The position numbers were made by a program, and so were the translations under genes. Below the pieces are notes generated by a model, which made no database searches, had not been told where the DNA came from, and was given only the letters and a program-made list of their open reading frames with translations. Below are positions 36,170-47,724 of a stretch of 64,000 nt of DNA, piece after piece. This DNA is from Colletotrichum lupini. Its lineage: Eukaryota > Ascomycota > Sordariomycetes > Glomerellales > Glomerellaceae. Numbering within the stretch: position 1 is the stretch's first letter; each line of letters begins with the position of its first letter. Location: positions 1,178,001-1,242,000 of the forward strand of contig NC_064673.1 in the NCBI RefSeq assembly GCF_023278565.1, written 5' to 3'.

Positions 36170-37780
36170 TCAAGACTCCCAAATAAGCACAATCACAGAA
36201 TCAAGATGGTCGCCATCACCATCCTCACCCTCCTCCTCTCCATCCATGAAGCCCGAACCGCCTCGCCTCTTCACATACACCTGCCAGACCTCTCCCTTCT
36301 CCCCAACAACAGAATCCAGCAATAGCCATACGTTCCTCGTGCCCCTCCACGTCACGACTTCTTTATCCTCCGTAGAGTCGTGCAGCACGATACCCTCACC
36401 TAGCGGCATCTCGGCCTCCTGGCCGTATTGCATAGCCCCCTGGAGATCCGCATCGGTTTCCATGGGCACGACCTCGGACCCGGCGCAGTAGTGCGTGAGC
36501 GAGTACCCGTTCACCAGCACCCAGTCGTCGGCGAACCGGAAACGCTGCAGGAAGCAGGCCTCGCCGCAGACGGACGTCACCGCGTGGCCCTGGCTGGGAT
36601 CGAAGCGGTGGCGGGACTTGTAGTGGCGGAGGGTCAGCGGGGAGACGCCCAGGTCGTAGGTCGCTGCTTGGATGTTGTAGAGGGCGTCTGTGGGGGAGTA
36701 GAAGCTCGGGAGAACGTGGAAGGAGAGGTCGGTGTGGGTCGTCACGCAGTCGTGGAGGATGCTGTCCCATTTGGTGTGGTTTCCGGTGAACCCTTCTTCG
36801 GGCCGGCACGGCAGGTGAGAGACGAGTAGGGCACCGGGCGGGGTGAGGAAGATGGCACCGCCGCCGTGGGTGACTGCTGTGTCGTTCTCGACGGACCAGT
36901 CTGGCCGCTCGCTGGGAAGCCCGATGTAGTATGGGCTCGAGGCGTCAAACTTGGAGAGCCTTTGGGTGAGCTGTCCTGGAGTGGGGAGGAAGATGTCGTC
37001 GTCCAGGAGGCCAAAGTACTTCTTGCCGTGTTCCTGCTCGGTCAAGGCCTCGTTGACATCCATGAGAACGGTGACCAAGTCAAGATATCTCGAAGGTTTG
37101 TCCCGTTTCTTTTCTAGTGGCACCACTGTAGCGTCTATGCCGAACGCTTGCAGCTTCTCGTATATTTCCCACGCCTCTCCACTGGTGGCTCGGTAAAGCG
37201 TCACGACGACAGTCGCCCCGTTCGATTGGCCATGGCCGTTCGTGAGCCACCGCTGCCAGTCCATGATGAGGGAGTCATTGGCGTTTGTGAGGCGGTTGTA
37301 AGTCGTGGAGATGCCGAACAGCAAATCGGAAGCGTCGACGGCGCCTGGTAGTATGCTTGTGGTTACGGGAAGATCGTTTGCATCGCCCTTGGGGTACATA
37401 TCGAAACTCTCGTCATCCCAACGAATGTTTTGAAACTCCTTGTCGGCAAACGCGCGCTTGATGTTTGTCGTTGGGAACCTATGAGGGGCTTCTGGTACGA
37501 CCCTGATCCTCTGAGAGTACCAAGATATGTTTTGTGTAAGACTGTGCCGCTCCCCAAATTCTCTCAGGTAGTCGCTGCCATGTACAGAAGTTTCTTTTTG
37601 GCTGGTCTTGACCACCGGCACAAGAGGATCGACGTCGATGACTTCGTAAGCATCTTGTCGACTTTTTGCAACCTGAATCAATATGAAAAGAAGGACAAGC
37701 AAAAACGTTACCGCGTGTAATGCCCTGGCATGGTTGTGATAAGCGTACATGGGCTGCATTGTGGGTGGAAGGGCGCCCAT
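36170..37780 (-). CDS. Fungal DUF604/GT31-like type II membrane glycosyltransferase
   Basis: A single-exon gene of 536 aa. A short cytosolic head (MGALPPTMQPMYAYHNHARA) leads into one membrane span (LHAVTFLLVLLFILIQVA, about residues 21-38) and a long lumenal domain, the Golgi type II layout. The catalytic domain carries KKYFGLLDDDIFLPT with a DDD metal/nucleotide-sugar site near residue 260. It also has GGGAIFLTPPGALL and a Cys-containing C-terminal part (CGEACFLQRFRF), as in fungal Fringe-like DUF604 proteins. Such enzymes are expected to extend protein- or lipid-linked sugars; donor and acceptor are unknown. Three to five NxS/T sequons agree with lumenal location. Frame and codon use are clean throughout. 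Confidence 0.85.
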   Translation of the reverse strand: MGALPPTMQPMYAYHNHARALHAVTFLLVLLFILIQVAKSRQDAYEVIDVDPLVPVVKTSQKETSVHGSDYLREFGERHSLTQNISWYSQRIRVVPEAPHRFPTTNIKRAFADKEFQNIRWDDESFDMYPKGDANDLPVTTSILPGAVDASDLLFGISTTYNRLTNANDSLIMDWQRWLTNGHGQSNGATVVVTLYRATSGEAWEIYEKLQAFGIDATVVPLEKKRDKPSRYLDLVTVLMDVNEALTEQEHGKKYFGLLDDDIFLPTPGQLTQRLSKFDASSPYYIGLPSERPDWSVENDTAVTHGGGAIFLTPPGALLVSHLPCRPEEGFTGNHTKWDSILHDCVTTHTDLSFHVLPSFYSPTDALYNIQAATYDLGVSPLTLRHYKSRHRFDPSQGHAVTSVCGEACFLQRFRFADDWVLVNGYSLTHYCAGSEVVPMETDADLQGAMQYGQEAEMPLGEGIVLHDSTEDKEVVTWRGTRNVWLLLDSVVGEKGEVWQVYVKRRGGSGFMDGEEEGEDGDGDHLDSVIVLIWES

Positions 37781-40700
37781 TTTGTCAATGAATCAAGGCC
37801 GCTGTCAAAAGCAACACTTGACGCGAACGAACAAACATATCCCCCCATTCGGAGGACATTGCCATCTTTTTGAGGGGATTCTGAGGAATGTTGGCCACGA
37901 TAAAGGGATGGTGCGTGGAATTCAGTCCGCCTCCGAGGTAGTGAGAGGTAGTGAGACACACCATACACACATCCGGCGAAACGCGTAGACTATGGCGCCT
38001 CCATGCCAAGTGCAGAGACACAACGCTGCTGCACCCAGAACATCTTCACCAAAGTATGCCTGAGCTGTATGACAGTCCTAAAATCATTCGAGTGTCTTGT
38101 TTTCAAACGTGTAAGACCAATATGTCGAGTTGCGTTGCTGCCAGTAGAATATCCACTGCAATGCTTCGTACCACTTCTCCCTGACGATGAGTTTAGCTGG
38201 TGATGATGGAATGGCAAGGGCTTCTGTGCACGAATCCCGTTCGAAAGTTGTAGCAGAGCACTGAGGACAGTACTCCGTACCATCATGGCGCTCGATGCCC
38301 GACGCAGCAAGTTTGGTGATTTGGGTTTAGATGTGGTCGAGGAGGCTCTTTGTGGGGTTCTCGAGTAACGTCTGTCGACGGCCGGTCATGATGAAAATGG
38401 AAAGCCTCTTCGGGAAAAGAGTTAATTAAACTCGGGCCGACGAAACTGGATGAACGGGCCTGTTCATGAGATGGTTCGGGAGATGAGAGAGGGTGTGCAA
38501 CCAAAAAGTTGGTGTCTTTGGGCCGTTGGGGAAGAAGACGGGCCCGGGTGCTTAGCTAAGGCGCTCTCCGTCTCCGAGACTTCTAGGGAAGGCGGGTCGC
38601 TTATGTCGACGCTTCCTTTTTGATGAGCCAAGAGAAGATCTCTACTCAAGGCAGTCTAGCATCTATGGTGCCTACTCGCTGATACGGTAATTGTCTGGAT
38701 GCTATACTTGTGTCCTCGAGCCGTTGTTGTGTGACACAACCCCTCGTTCTACATCAACCTCAACATTAGAGCGACCCTTGCCAGCCTCCTCTCAATTCAC
38801 AGCTTCTCAGAGATATCATCAGACATCGCACAAGGGTATCTTCCTTCTCCACACATTTATTCTCCTTCCGACGCCGTGCAACGCAGCAGTGGTGCAGCGC
38901 CGGCCACGACGAGTTTGCATCGAGGGCGAGCCGTAGAACCACGAGGTATCAGGTCGCACTGTGAGAGGTGACCGCCGTCACCTCCTCAGGCCAGTATTAC
39001 AGAGACATTTATGTCCTTTGCTACTTGCGACTTAAGCTTAGCGGACTCCTTCATCATCCTGATTGGTTTCAAATGGATTTTGAGGCCTCATGTTAGCTTC
39101 TCTTACTTGGAAACGTAGAGTACAGCCTTGACTAGAATCGGGTTCTGGTGATCAGGAACAACGGTTATCAACATGTTCAAGCCCGGAGAACTCGACCACC
39201 AAATCTTCACTGCAGATTCGAAACGGAAGGAGATCTCGACGAGACCAGCACTCCCTAACATTGCTTGCTGACTCCGTGGCCTGATGGACTACGGATGGCC
39301 TTACTCTTGGCCGCCGCATAGGCGGAGCTGCTCATCCGTCGGTCGAGCTACACAATCACGCTTTTCATCCACGCTGTGTACGACTTACTCCCGAATTCTG
39401 CATGGAAAAAGAGCAAAGTATCCCGAAGACGATGCGCACGGCCGTCACCGCTGCTATTCTTAAGTCGCACTACGCATGGCGACGTCGCCACCCCTCTCCT
39501 GTCACTCACTGTGGTGTCACCGAGACAGGGAATGGCCATCTGAAACCACGATGGCATCTTTACCAGTACTTCCCTCAGGAGCCTCAACAGCGCCGGATTT
39601 GGCACTCTATTGGGCCCCTGAACATTTGGAACCAAAAACCACGGTCCAAGGCAGCTCGTTGTCGTCAGGATCTAGCGGGGTTGCCGTCTCTCTTTGCGGC
39701 ATCGCCTAACGCTGCGAAACATTTGAACAAACGCCTAGATATCAGTTCGTCAATCTACAACAAGGGTCCGAAAAGCGGCTGTCGTCCAAGTCTACTTCTA
39801 TCCTTGCAAAGTAGATGAGCTGTCTTTCAGGGTCCATGACCCCGGCCAGCTCATCATTTAGTCCGTTTGCAAGATTGCCCAGCCTGGGGGCCGCGACCAC
39901 GCCTGACTGAATGCTTGTAGAAAGTAGCGGTGCGCGGTAGGCCGCAGAAAGCCAATGCCTACTTACCATATTAACGAAGCACTAAGCAGGGGGTCCATTG
40001 ACTCGACTATGGCCAATGCCGTTCTCCGTATTCTCGACATGCTGTGGTCTCGTGAGTACTGCCACTCGTAGCATCACTTCAGCAACCCAGCGAAAGGTGT
40101 CAAGACAGTCGGATCTGTCCAGGGCTGATTCCATCAGGCCGATCGTGCTTGACCGACAACCTATTCGAATAAAGGTCTCCACCGTCTGGTCGATACCACT
40201 GTCGTAAGGAAGACTTCAGCCGATGGACCCGCTACGCCATCTTAGGGGCAGTAACCCAAGATAGACCGTACTCTTGTGCTTCCCATCGGACATTTTCTTC
40301 GTGCTTGTACGCAGACAAGCTCGTGGGGGAACAAGGAGCTTTCTGGTGACAGCTGCAGCCACCCCCTTCAAGAGGAGCCACACAAAAGCATGATACGGAT
40401 CATGCTTCTCTCGAAGAAACCAGGATTATCTTAGCAAATCACTGGTCTGCCTACGGATATGCACATAGCCAGGCCACAAAGAAGATGATCCGGCTTTGGC
40501 GGTCTGACGAGAGGCCAACATCCACGCTCGCTCATAGGATTACGTGCCATTCGGAGAGGAATAGTCCAGTATTCATGATCGACCGCTAACGCGAAGGCTT
40601 TCAGTCATGGCAAACCGCAACTGGGTGTCTTTAGCATGTACTCTGGTTACTCTCTGTTCTTCAGGGCCGCGGTCGCGCGTGCCGAGTCAGGTTTATGTTG

Positions 40701-41851
40701 CCCTGAGATCTTCAACACCTGCAGGATGACCAGCCTTGTTCCACCATCTTGAACAAGCTGTTAGAGTCAACGGCCAGATGGCACTCTATGCACCTATCCG
40801 CGAACCCGCTCTGCAAATCCCACCCCAGTGCGCCTCCAAAAAACGGGACCCATACCTGTTTGGTCTTTGCGGGAGCGTCTGCTGTATTTGCGCTTGCAAA
40901 CTTCCCCAATGACTCTAGAGTTTTGGCGGATGAGCTCCACATTCTTCTGTGAAGCCTCTCAACGGACCAAATGTTTGAGCTGGTGATATCTGATGAAACC
41001 TGCCTAGCTTCGATCTCTGGCCTCTTCCAAATAGGCCCTCCCAGTATGGCTCAGTAGCTTGGATACCTCTCATGTTAGCACACGACAGGCTCACAGCTTG
41101 GCTGCTTTTGTGAGCTTTCTCCAAGTTGGGCGGACTTGCGGATCCTCCTGCATGGAAGCTTTCCCGGAGCCGTTTGGCCTACCCGGTTCTTCAACGCCGA
41201 GACGACACATGCGGTAACTTGCGACCACCACACAAGCATCAGCAGTAACCTCACTTCATTAGACTTGGTCTCGTGAATTCTCTTCCAAGGGAAACATATT
41301 AGACCGCCTTCAGTCTGTACTCTCCGTGTCTCCCACTTCCACCATCTTACCAGTCATCTATCACTTTGTAGCCTCACCTCGATAAGGCAAAAGAAAGAGC
41401 GGTGGCCGGTCACAAACGGAGACCTCAATGCTGAGAGGTCGATTCCAAGACACCGCAACAAAGAAATCTGCACCGAGAGCGTCGAAACTCAAGAAGAAGC
41501 CCCGAGCCCCGTACTGGAGTGCAGGATCCGTTGCAGAATTGGCCGTGTCTCCAAGAAAAGCGACAATCTCGAACCCCCTTGTCCTGGAAAACTTTGCCAG
41601 CGTGCTGCACGCCCGTGGATGTTGAGTCGCCAACCCCCAGAACGAAGACATTAAGTGTTTGCCGACTGCCAAAGGCCTAGCAGTTACCTCTACACCTGGT
41701 CTCGCTATTGCTGCAGGACTTGTCTTAAGTCTTCCATCGTCCCCCCCTCTTTTTAGGAACAGGTTCGCCTACGCCGGCTCACCAAGGTTCTGTCCGCATC
41801 GCAGCATAGCACCACCTTCGAGACATCTTCCACCGACAAACAGCCGGCAAG
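37781..41851. other. 4-kb gene-poor interval, possibly holding a decayed gene
   Basis: No supported gene. On the minus strand between about 41130 and 39740, several 65-75-codon ORFs lie one after another in different frames, with stops between them (for example 40712-40942, 39982-40182, 39742-39969). Their translations look protein-like (DRSDCLDTFRWVAEVMLRV; DPERQLIYFARIEVDLDD), but I cannot name a family, so this may be an old pseudogene. The palindrome fragment tactccgtac is at 38271-38280. The last about 100 bases are CT-rich and precede the APSES gene. Confidence 0.4.
38271..38280. promoter_or_regulatory. Half palindrome TACTCCGTAC
   Basis: Another copy of the recurring CCGTACGG-centred motif, here about 500 bases upstream of the GT31-like gene start (which lies on the minus strand at 37780). 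Function unknown. Confidence 0.3.
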
Positions 41852-43442
41852 ATGCTTTCCGTATCTTCTCTTCTTAACCCGTCGCCTCCAGGGCCGCTTC
41901 CTGCCCCTCGGTTCCTCCCAAGTCCTGCAATGTCCTCGCCGGGAACCTGCTACTCAGACAGAGCTCCGTCACCATATCTTGACCGACCCGTCGTTCCAAA
42001 GCTCAAGATGTCCAAGGATCCGTCTCCAGTATCCAAGTACAAGCCTCGTGGAGTCATCAAATACTACCCCTTTGAGAATTTGGACGACATATCCCGCCGC
42101 GAGGTCCATCGCTTTCGTGTCTCGCCATTTGGACGTATCCAGGAGTCATGTGCCCATATTCCATACAACAGCGGGAAGAAGGACTTCTTCGAGAAGACGG
42201 GGCGTGAAAGCTTTGAAGGTCCGTGATTCCAATGCCGAGATTCTCCGGCTGCCTTTGCTGATCGAGCTGTCTAGTTTTCAAGTATGAGTTCAAAGTGCCA
42301 GGAGAAGACAACGACTTCACTGTCATGTGGGACTACAACGTCGGTCTCGTCCGCATGACTCCCTTTTTCAAGTGTTGCAAGTATTCCAAGGTAGGGCTTC
42401 GTAACTCTATGATACGAACTCTACTGACATATACAGACTGTTCCGGCAAAGATGTTGAGCCTGAACCCTGGACTCAAGGATATCACGCACAGCATCACGG
42501 GAGGCGCAATAGCAGCTCAAGGTTGGCTGAAATGTCTCTTCCAACTATGATTTCTGGAAACTAACTGTTTCAGGGTACTGGATGCCGTACGAATGTGCCA
42601 AGGCAGTATGTGCCACGTTCTGCTACAATATCGCCGGAGCCCTTATCCCCATCTTTGGCCCTTCATTTCCGTCCATGTGCGTCCCGCCAGGCTCGCCAGA
42701 GTACCAACGCATGGTGATAGACCACCGTATCGTTGAAGACGCCATCAAGGATGCCGACAGGTCACGAAAAGTACATCACCGCGCTCTCCCGCCTATGACC
42801 CTCGGTCACATGCCCAACATTGAACGGCGCCCCATGCGACCCCTTCGCGACGACAGAAGACTCCGACTTAACACGACTCGTCTGATGAGCCCGTACAGCG
42901 ATAACGACGGAGAGGGCGGCACTCGCTCGTGCCCAGACTCGGCGTCCAGCAACGGCTCAGACGGCGTCGGCTACAGCTACGGATATCACCAGACCCCGGC
43001 ACGGCACTCGCAGCCACCCACTTCCGGATGGGTGGCTGCGAATCGTCCAGAGCCGTACCGCTTGGCCGACGAGATCTACCGCACAGCCCATACACCTCAT
43101 CCGTACCTCAGCGCCGTCCCCCGCTTCACGCCCCTGAACAATAGGCACACGCCGGCCCCTCGTCCGCCGTGGTCACAAAAGCGTCCCGTCAATCACGACG
43201 ACGGCGATGGCGGCTGTGACAGCAGCGTTGGCGAGAGTATCCACGTCAGCAGCCCCACGCTGAGCGTTCAGTTCGACACGCGGCGGAAAGAAGAAGAGTC
43301 GGACGCCGAGATTGCCGAGCAGAATGCTGCTCTGGGCCTCATGACGCTCAAGACGGCGTCTCGTAAGGAGTCTGGCTACCAGAGCGACTTGGACAGCTCT
43401 GACTTGCACCGCAGCAAGCGGCGGCGGGCTACGTCCGCTTGA
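41852..43442 (+). CDS. XBP1: APSES-domain transcription factor, Xbp1 type
   Basis: Four exons, 41852-42218, 42275-42390, 42437-42521 and 42574-43442 (introns of 56, 46 and 52 nt), give 478 aa. The first about 230 residues contain the APSES/KilA-N DNA-binding domain of the Xbp1 group. It reads REVHRFRVSPFGRIQESCAH, IPYNSGKKDFFEKTGRESFE, then [40 protein letters not shown] and AKAVCATFCYNIAGALIPIF across the exon joints. The C-terminal half is Pro/Ser/His-rich and probably disordered, ending with a basic nuclear-localisation-like patch (RSKRRRATSA). In yeast, Xbp1 is a stress- and quiescence-related repressor; filamentous homologues control development, and the role here is inferred. The start MLSVSSLLNP is the common N-terminus of this group. 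Confidence 0.9.
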
Positions 43443-43798
43443 ACTAACTGGGTAGGACGGGACAAAGAACGGGAAGGGAAGTGATGGATGACTCGAACGA
43501 CTTGAACGTATTCTAGATTTCCATGTTTTTGCTCGCGCACTCACTTTGTATTTCTGTTTCTTGGGTGCCCAAATAATATTTGCGGATGGAACAGATCAAC
43601 TTGGCAAGTCTATTGTCTCTGCTCTCCAGCTTCATTTCCGAAAAGTCGGGGGTTAAGTACGGTGTTTGGTGAAATACAAAAGCATTTAACAAAGTAGTCA
43701 GCATGTCTGATCATCAAGAATTCCTTCTTCGCAACCGCAGCAAATGCCTTTCTTCTAAACATTCAATCATCATGCAGTCAAGTTAACCCGAAGCCAGA
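43443..43798. other. Convergent 3' flanks of the APSES factor and Cns1
   Basis: About 350 bases between two genes ending tail to tail. AT-richer than the coding DNA; untranslated. Confidence 0.6.
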
Positions 43799-45112
43799 CT
43801 ACCTCTTCTCCGCAGCCTTCTTCACCTTGAACTCCTCAACCCACCCCTTGGCCCTCGCCACAGGAACAACATACACCCTCACGATCCCATCCACAACCTC
43901 CACACTCCCGCCGCTCAAAATCTTCAGCAGCGAAGCCTTCTTACCAACCTTGACCAGCCCGCCCGCCGCCGTCTCCATGTAACACTCCACCCCGGCCGGG
44001 CTAGCATACTCCCCCTTCTGATCCCACGGCAGAGGCAGGATATACCCCAAATGATCCCCCACGCACCCCGTCTCGTTCCACGCCTTGATGAAGTCGCTCT
44101 CCATCTGCAGGGGGTACAGCAGCACCGCGGGGAAACTCAGACTGCTCGCCGGATCCTCCTCGTCAGGCACGAGCCTCATCCGCGCGTCCTCCATCTCGGG
44201 CGGCTGCTCCGTCGTCCGCGCCTTGATCCCCCGCGCGGCGAGCGCGGCCCTCAACAACATCTCCCGTCTCCTCTCCCCCGCCTTACGTTCGTGCTCTCTC
44301 TTCGTCTTGGCGTCGGCGCGCTCCGCGGCCTCGACGATGTCCCGCGCCACGGCCTGCAGCGGTTTATTCCCCTCGTCCAGCGCCAGGCCCCTCGCGCACG
44401 CGTCGTCGGCCTCCGCGACGCGCTCGACCTTGAGCAGGGCGCGCGCGGAGCGGTAGTAGGCTTTCAGGTTCTTCGGGTTCAGCCGCAGCGCGAGGCCGCA
44501 GTCCGTCCAGCACGACCTGAAGTTGCCGAGCTCGAGGTGGCACGCTGCGCGGTTGACGTACAGCGACTCCAGGACGGATCTCTGCTTGGCGATCTCCTCC
44601 TCGTCGTCCTCGACCTCGATATCTCTTTCTTCTTCTTCTTCTCCCTCCCCTGCTGCGCTCTCGCCCTCAACCATGGCCTTCTCCGTATGAAACGTCTTCT
44701 CCCCCTTCGCCCTCCTCTTCTCCTCCACCGCCAAAATCTCAATCCCTTTACCATAAAACTCTTTGGCGTCAGCATACATCTTGGCCTTGAAACATTCGTT
44801 CCCGCGCTCCTTGAACTCTTCTCCATTCTCCCTCGCCGTCCCCTCGTACGCGAGCGCCTGCAGCGCCGCGACGTCGTCGTTCTCCTCGAGCGAGGTCATG
44901 AAGAGCGGGGACTTGTTCAGGTCGGCCAGGACCTCGTCGGCTGTTTTGCCGCTTAGCAGGGCGTGGCCGGGCGGGAGGGCCGCGCCTTTTGCTGCGCCGG
45001 GGATGGAGGCGGCAGCTGCTTGTGCTGCCGCCGCTTGCTCCGCGTCGCGGCGCTGGACTTCGGCGATCATGGCGTCGGCCATTTGGTCTGTGATTTCTTC
45101 CATCTGGACCAT
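43799..45112 (-). CDS. CNS1: Hsp90 co-chaperone Cns1/TTC4 (TPR protein)
   Basis: A single-exon gene of 437 aa. Cns1 binds the C-terminus of Hsp90/Hsp70 through TPR repeats and is essential in yeast, where it supports translation elongation factor folding. The N-terminal signature is DEVLADLNKSPLFMTSLEEN and DVAALQALAYEG. TPR 1 is EEFKERGNECFKAKMYADAK. A long acidic insert (EGEEEEERDIEVEDDEEE) separates it from TPR 2-3 (LYVNRAACHLELGNFRSCWT; NLKAYYRSARALLKV). A charged helix and the C-terminal wheel domain (FPAVLLYPLQMESDFIKAWN; LGYILPLPWDQKGEY) complete it. The ATG at 45112 (MVQMEEITDQ) is chosen because the 28 codons before it in frame have no ATG. The acidic insert between TPRs is longer than in yeast. 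Confidence 0.92.
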   Translation of the reverse strand: MVQMEEITDQMADAMIAEVQRRDAEQAAAAQAAAASIPGAAKGAALPPGHALLSGKTADEVLADLNKSPLFMTSLEENDDVAALQALAYEGTARENGEEFKERGNECFKAKMYADAKEFYGKGIEILAVEEKRRAKGEKTFHTEKAMVEGESAAGEGEEEEERDIEVEDDEEEIAKQRSVLESLYVNRAACHLELGNFRSCWTDCGLALRLNPKNLKAYYRSARALLKVERVAEADDACARGLALDEGNKPLQAVARDIVEAAERADAKTKREHERKAGERRREMLLRAALAARGIKARTTEQPPEMEDARMRLVPDEEDPASSLSFPAVLLYPLQMESDFIKAWNETGCVGDHLGYILPLPWDQKGEYASPAGVECYMETAAGGLVKVGKKASLLKILSGGSVEVVDGIVRVYVVPVARAKGWVEEFKVKKAAEKR

Positions 45113-45939
45113 TGTTGCGGGTGAGGATGCGTCCCCGCTTTTTTTCTGCGGTGTGATTGTTGCTGAGTGTTTTCTGTTTCTGAGTTTGCCTGGCAATGGT
45201 CAAGTCGCAAACTGTCTGAGAGGCTGTGTAAAAAACGGTTCGTCTCAGCTGAATGAGTTGCAGGTTGTGGTGTGAATTTGATGAGTCTCATATGAGATTT
45301 GTCGCTTGTTGTTTGTGAGCCTGTGATTGAGCGAAAAATTCGGAGGTGAGTTGAAGTTTGTGTGTGTGGTCGGCTTTGCGGTGGCGATTTTCATTGGGCA
45401 GATCTTTCAAATTCTGGAGTTCATGGAGGAGCTGCGAACCTCGTAGAATTCTGACTCTTCAACCTCACTTGAGCGCAGAAGAAGTTACTCTGAACAATTC
45501 ATCGCAGCTGATGATTAATTCGAGTGATTGAATGATATATTCCGTTGATTTGGAGTTATAAACATCACCCAGCCAATTCACATTCAAGCGGAAGTGCCAA
45601 GTTCATCAGAATGACTTCAATTCTATTAGAGCGATTAACTAGTTGTGGTAAATGACCAAGTAATAGCCGCTCCCAACGCCGAATAAATGCAACAAAACTC
45701 CATGTCCGCCAATAACCAAAAAAGCGTCTCTAGTCTATCCGACACTCATGGATGAGACCAACTCCAAGATTCGAGCCCGTATCCGTGACGCCATACTGTT
45801 TCGACCGAAGAAAAGCAAACAAACTCCCCTTCTATAGCCCTTTCTCATGCTTTGGTTGGGTCGTAAAATCTTTTTTGAACTCCGTTTCGTGAAATCTCCC
45901 CGCTCAGACCATATTCGTCGCATTCATCTGACAACACAT
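45113..45939. other. Intergenic between Cns1 and the MFS gene
   Basis: Promoter and leader of Cns1 followed by the 3' flank of the MFS gene. No ORF with family resemblance. AT-rich between about 45480 and 45720. Confidence 0.55.
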
Positions 45940-47724
45940 TCATTCCTCGTCCGAGAATACCTCCCTGATGCTGACTCGGGACTCCTTCTTCTGCAAGCAA
46001 GGCTGGGCGTCCTCCTCGCTCACATCCAAGTTGCGCTCACGCTTCACGGAGAAGCACTGGATAGCACCAATTACTGCAACGACAGCACTGCCATACCATG
46101 CCAAAGCCGTGCAATCGACCTTACTTCCGAAAGTGTACAACCATCCAGCAACGGGCGGGGCGATCATGCGGAAGCCAGCGGCGGCGCTAGCGGCGAGACC
46201 ATTGACCTTGCCCAGGGCCTTGGGAGTGGGAGTGACCTCCTTGATCAAGATGAGGAGCAGAGGGTACAAGATGATGGAAAGGACGTTGCGGACAGCCAAG
46301 CAGAAGTAGATGCCGGCGTACACAAGCGACTCGGGAAGGAACAGCAGGCTCGGGACCATGACGTAGGCGATCGGGTGCAGGACGGTGACGATGATGAAAA
46401 GTCGGTAGACACCAAACTTCTCGGCGGCGAATGGAAAGATGACTGCCTGTACGAAGAGCGCGATGACACCGTTTACTGCCATGATCATGCCCACTGCGCG
46501 GAGCGAGAGACCCAAGCCGCCAGGGGTGTAGAAGGGGCTCGAAGCGTCGGTAAGAACGGTGATCGGGGAAGTGGCGCGGTCGTCTTCAAAGAAGATGGGC
46601 AAGAGATGGTCGTAGGTCATTGAGTGGTAGGTGAAGATGCACAGCGCGAGAATCAGCGACATGATGGGCTTGGTGTAGATGTTGTAGGACTGGTCGACCT
46701 TCTTCGCGGGGGTCTGCGCGCTGCGGCCGCGGACGGTTCCGTAGTTGTCATCTCTCAGGTCAACGGCAGGTCTCTTCATGGCATCCGAAGTCTCCAGCAG
46801 AGGAGTCTCCTCGGAAGCGTATGTGTCGTCAGGCATGAAGACGCGAGGCTGCATGTCGGGGTGAGTCTCTTCGAGGAGGAAGTAACCCAGGATGATGCTG
46901 ACGAGCAGGAGACCGGCGCAGACGAGGTTGGGCAGAAGGTACGGGTAGCGGTAGAACATGCCGTCGACGGGGAAGATGCTGGGAAAGGCGTCGTGGGGGT
47001 CGGCAAAGGTACCGCCAATAAAGGGACCGATGATTGTGCCAATGGACCACACGAAGGGCATAACAGAGAAAGCGCGGGCTACAAGATTAGCACAATGCGA
47101 GGCTTGGTGGTCAGGGGAGAGGACTCTTACGCTCGTGCTCAGGCTTGGTGACCAATTCACCAACCATGGTCTGGATGACGCCGATATTGCCGTTAAGAAG
47201 ACCGCCGATAGCTCTGCCAGCCAGAGCAATCCAGATGTTGGAGGCGAAGCCGACCATGACCATGCTGAACATGGTGCCGACGCATCCCAGGAGAAGTACG
47301 GGTTTTCTTCCGATACGGTCAGAGAGACCGCCCCAGTACATGCCCATCAGGGCCTCCGCGAGGGAGAAGGAAGAGATGAGGAGGCCGGCGTAGAAGGATG
47401 CATCTTCAGCGTTGCCGATTTCGAATCTCTTGACGAGGGCCCAGGCGTAGGGGAAGATGGAGGTGAGTGCGATGGGCTCGGCGAGACGAACAATCGCTGA
47501 GAGTGCGGCGTTAGTATGCGTGGCTGGAGAGAAGAGATGGTGTAGGGTGTGTATGTGGGTGTGTATGTGTATGGTTGGAACGCGGCAAGACAGGGAATGC
47601 CAGGTGAAGGAATGTGGTTGTGGCAGTAGGGAATGCAGTGGTGGACGGACGTACCAAGGAGGAAGAGCTGAATGGTGGGAAAGTCGTCTGGGTTGCGAGG
47701 GCTTTTCTGCATGGTTAGGGCCAT
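45940..47724 (-). CDS. MFS transporter (DHA1/TetA-like), intact
   Basis: Three exons, 47724-47655, 47496-47131 and 47078-45940, give 524 aa. The first intron is long for this window (158 nt); the second is 52 nt. Twelve membrane spans are expected. MFS signature A, GGLSDRIGRKPVLL, lies in exon 2, followed by RAIGGLLNGNIGVIQTMVGE and, across the second joint, PEHEPRAFSVMPFVWSIGTI with GPFIGG (motif C-like). This matches the fungal group of the TetA/zinc-induced-facilitator-like type often labelled multidrug MFS. A central cytosolic loop (EETPLLETSDAMKRPAVDLR) separates the halves, and the C-terminus is acidic (VREVFSDEE-type). The substrate is unknown. The start MALTMQKSPRNPDDFPTIQL is typical of the group. 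Confidence 0.9.

Noticed and set aside
44051..44956. 301-codon plus-strand ORF opposite Cns1
   Set aside because: Antisense of the TPR gene; long only because of its high GC content.
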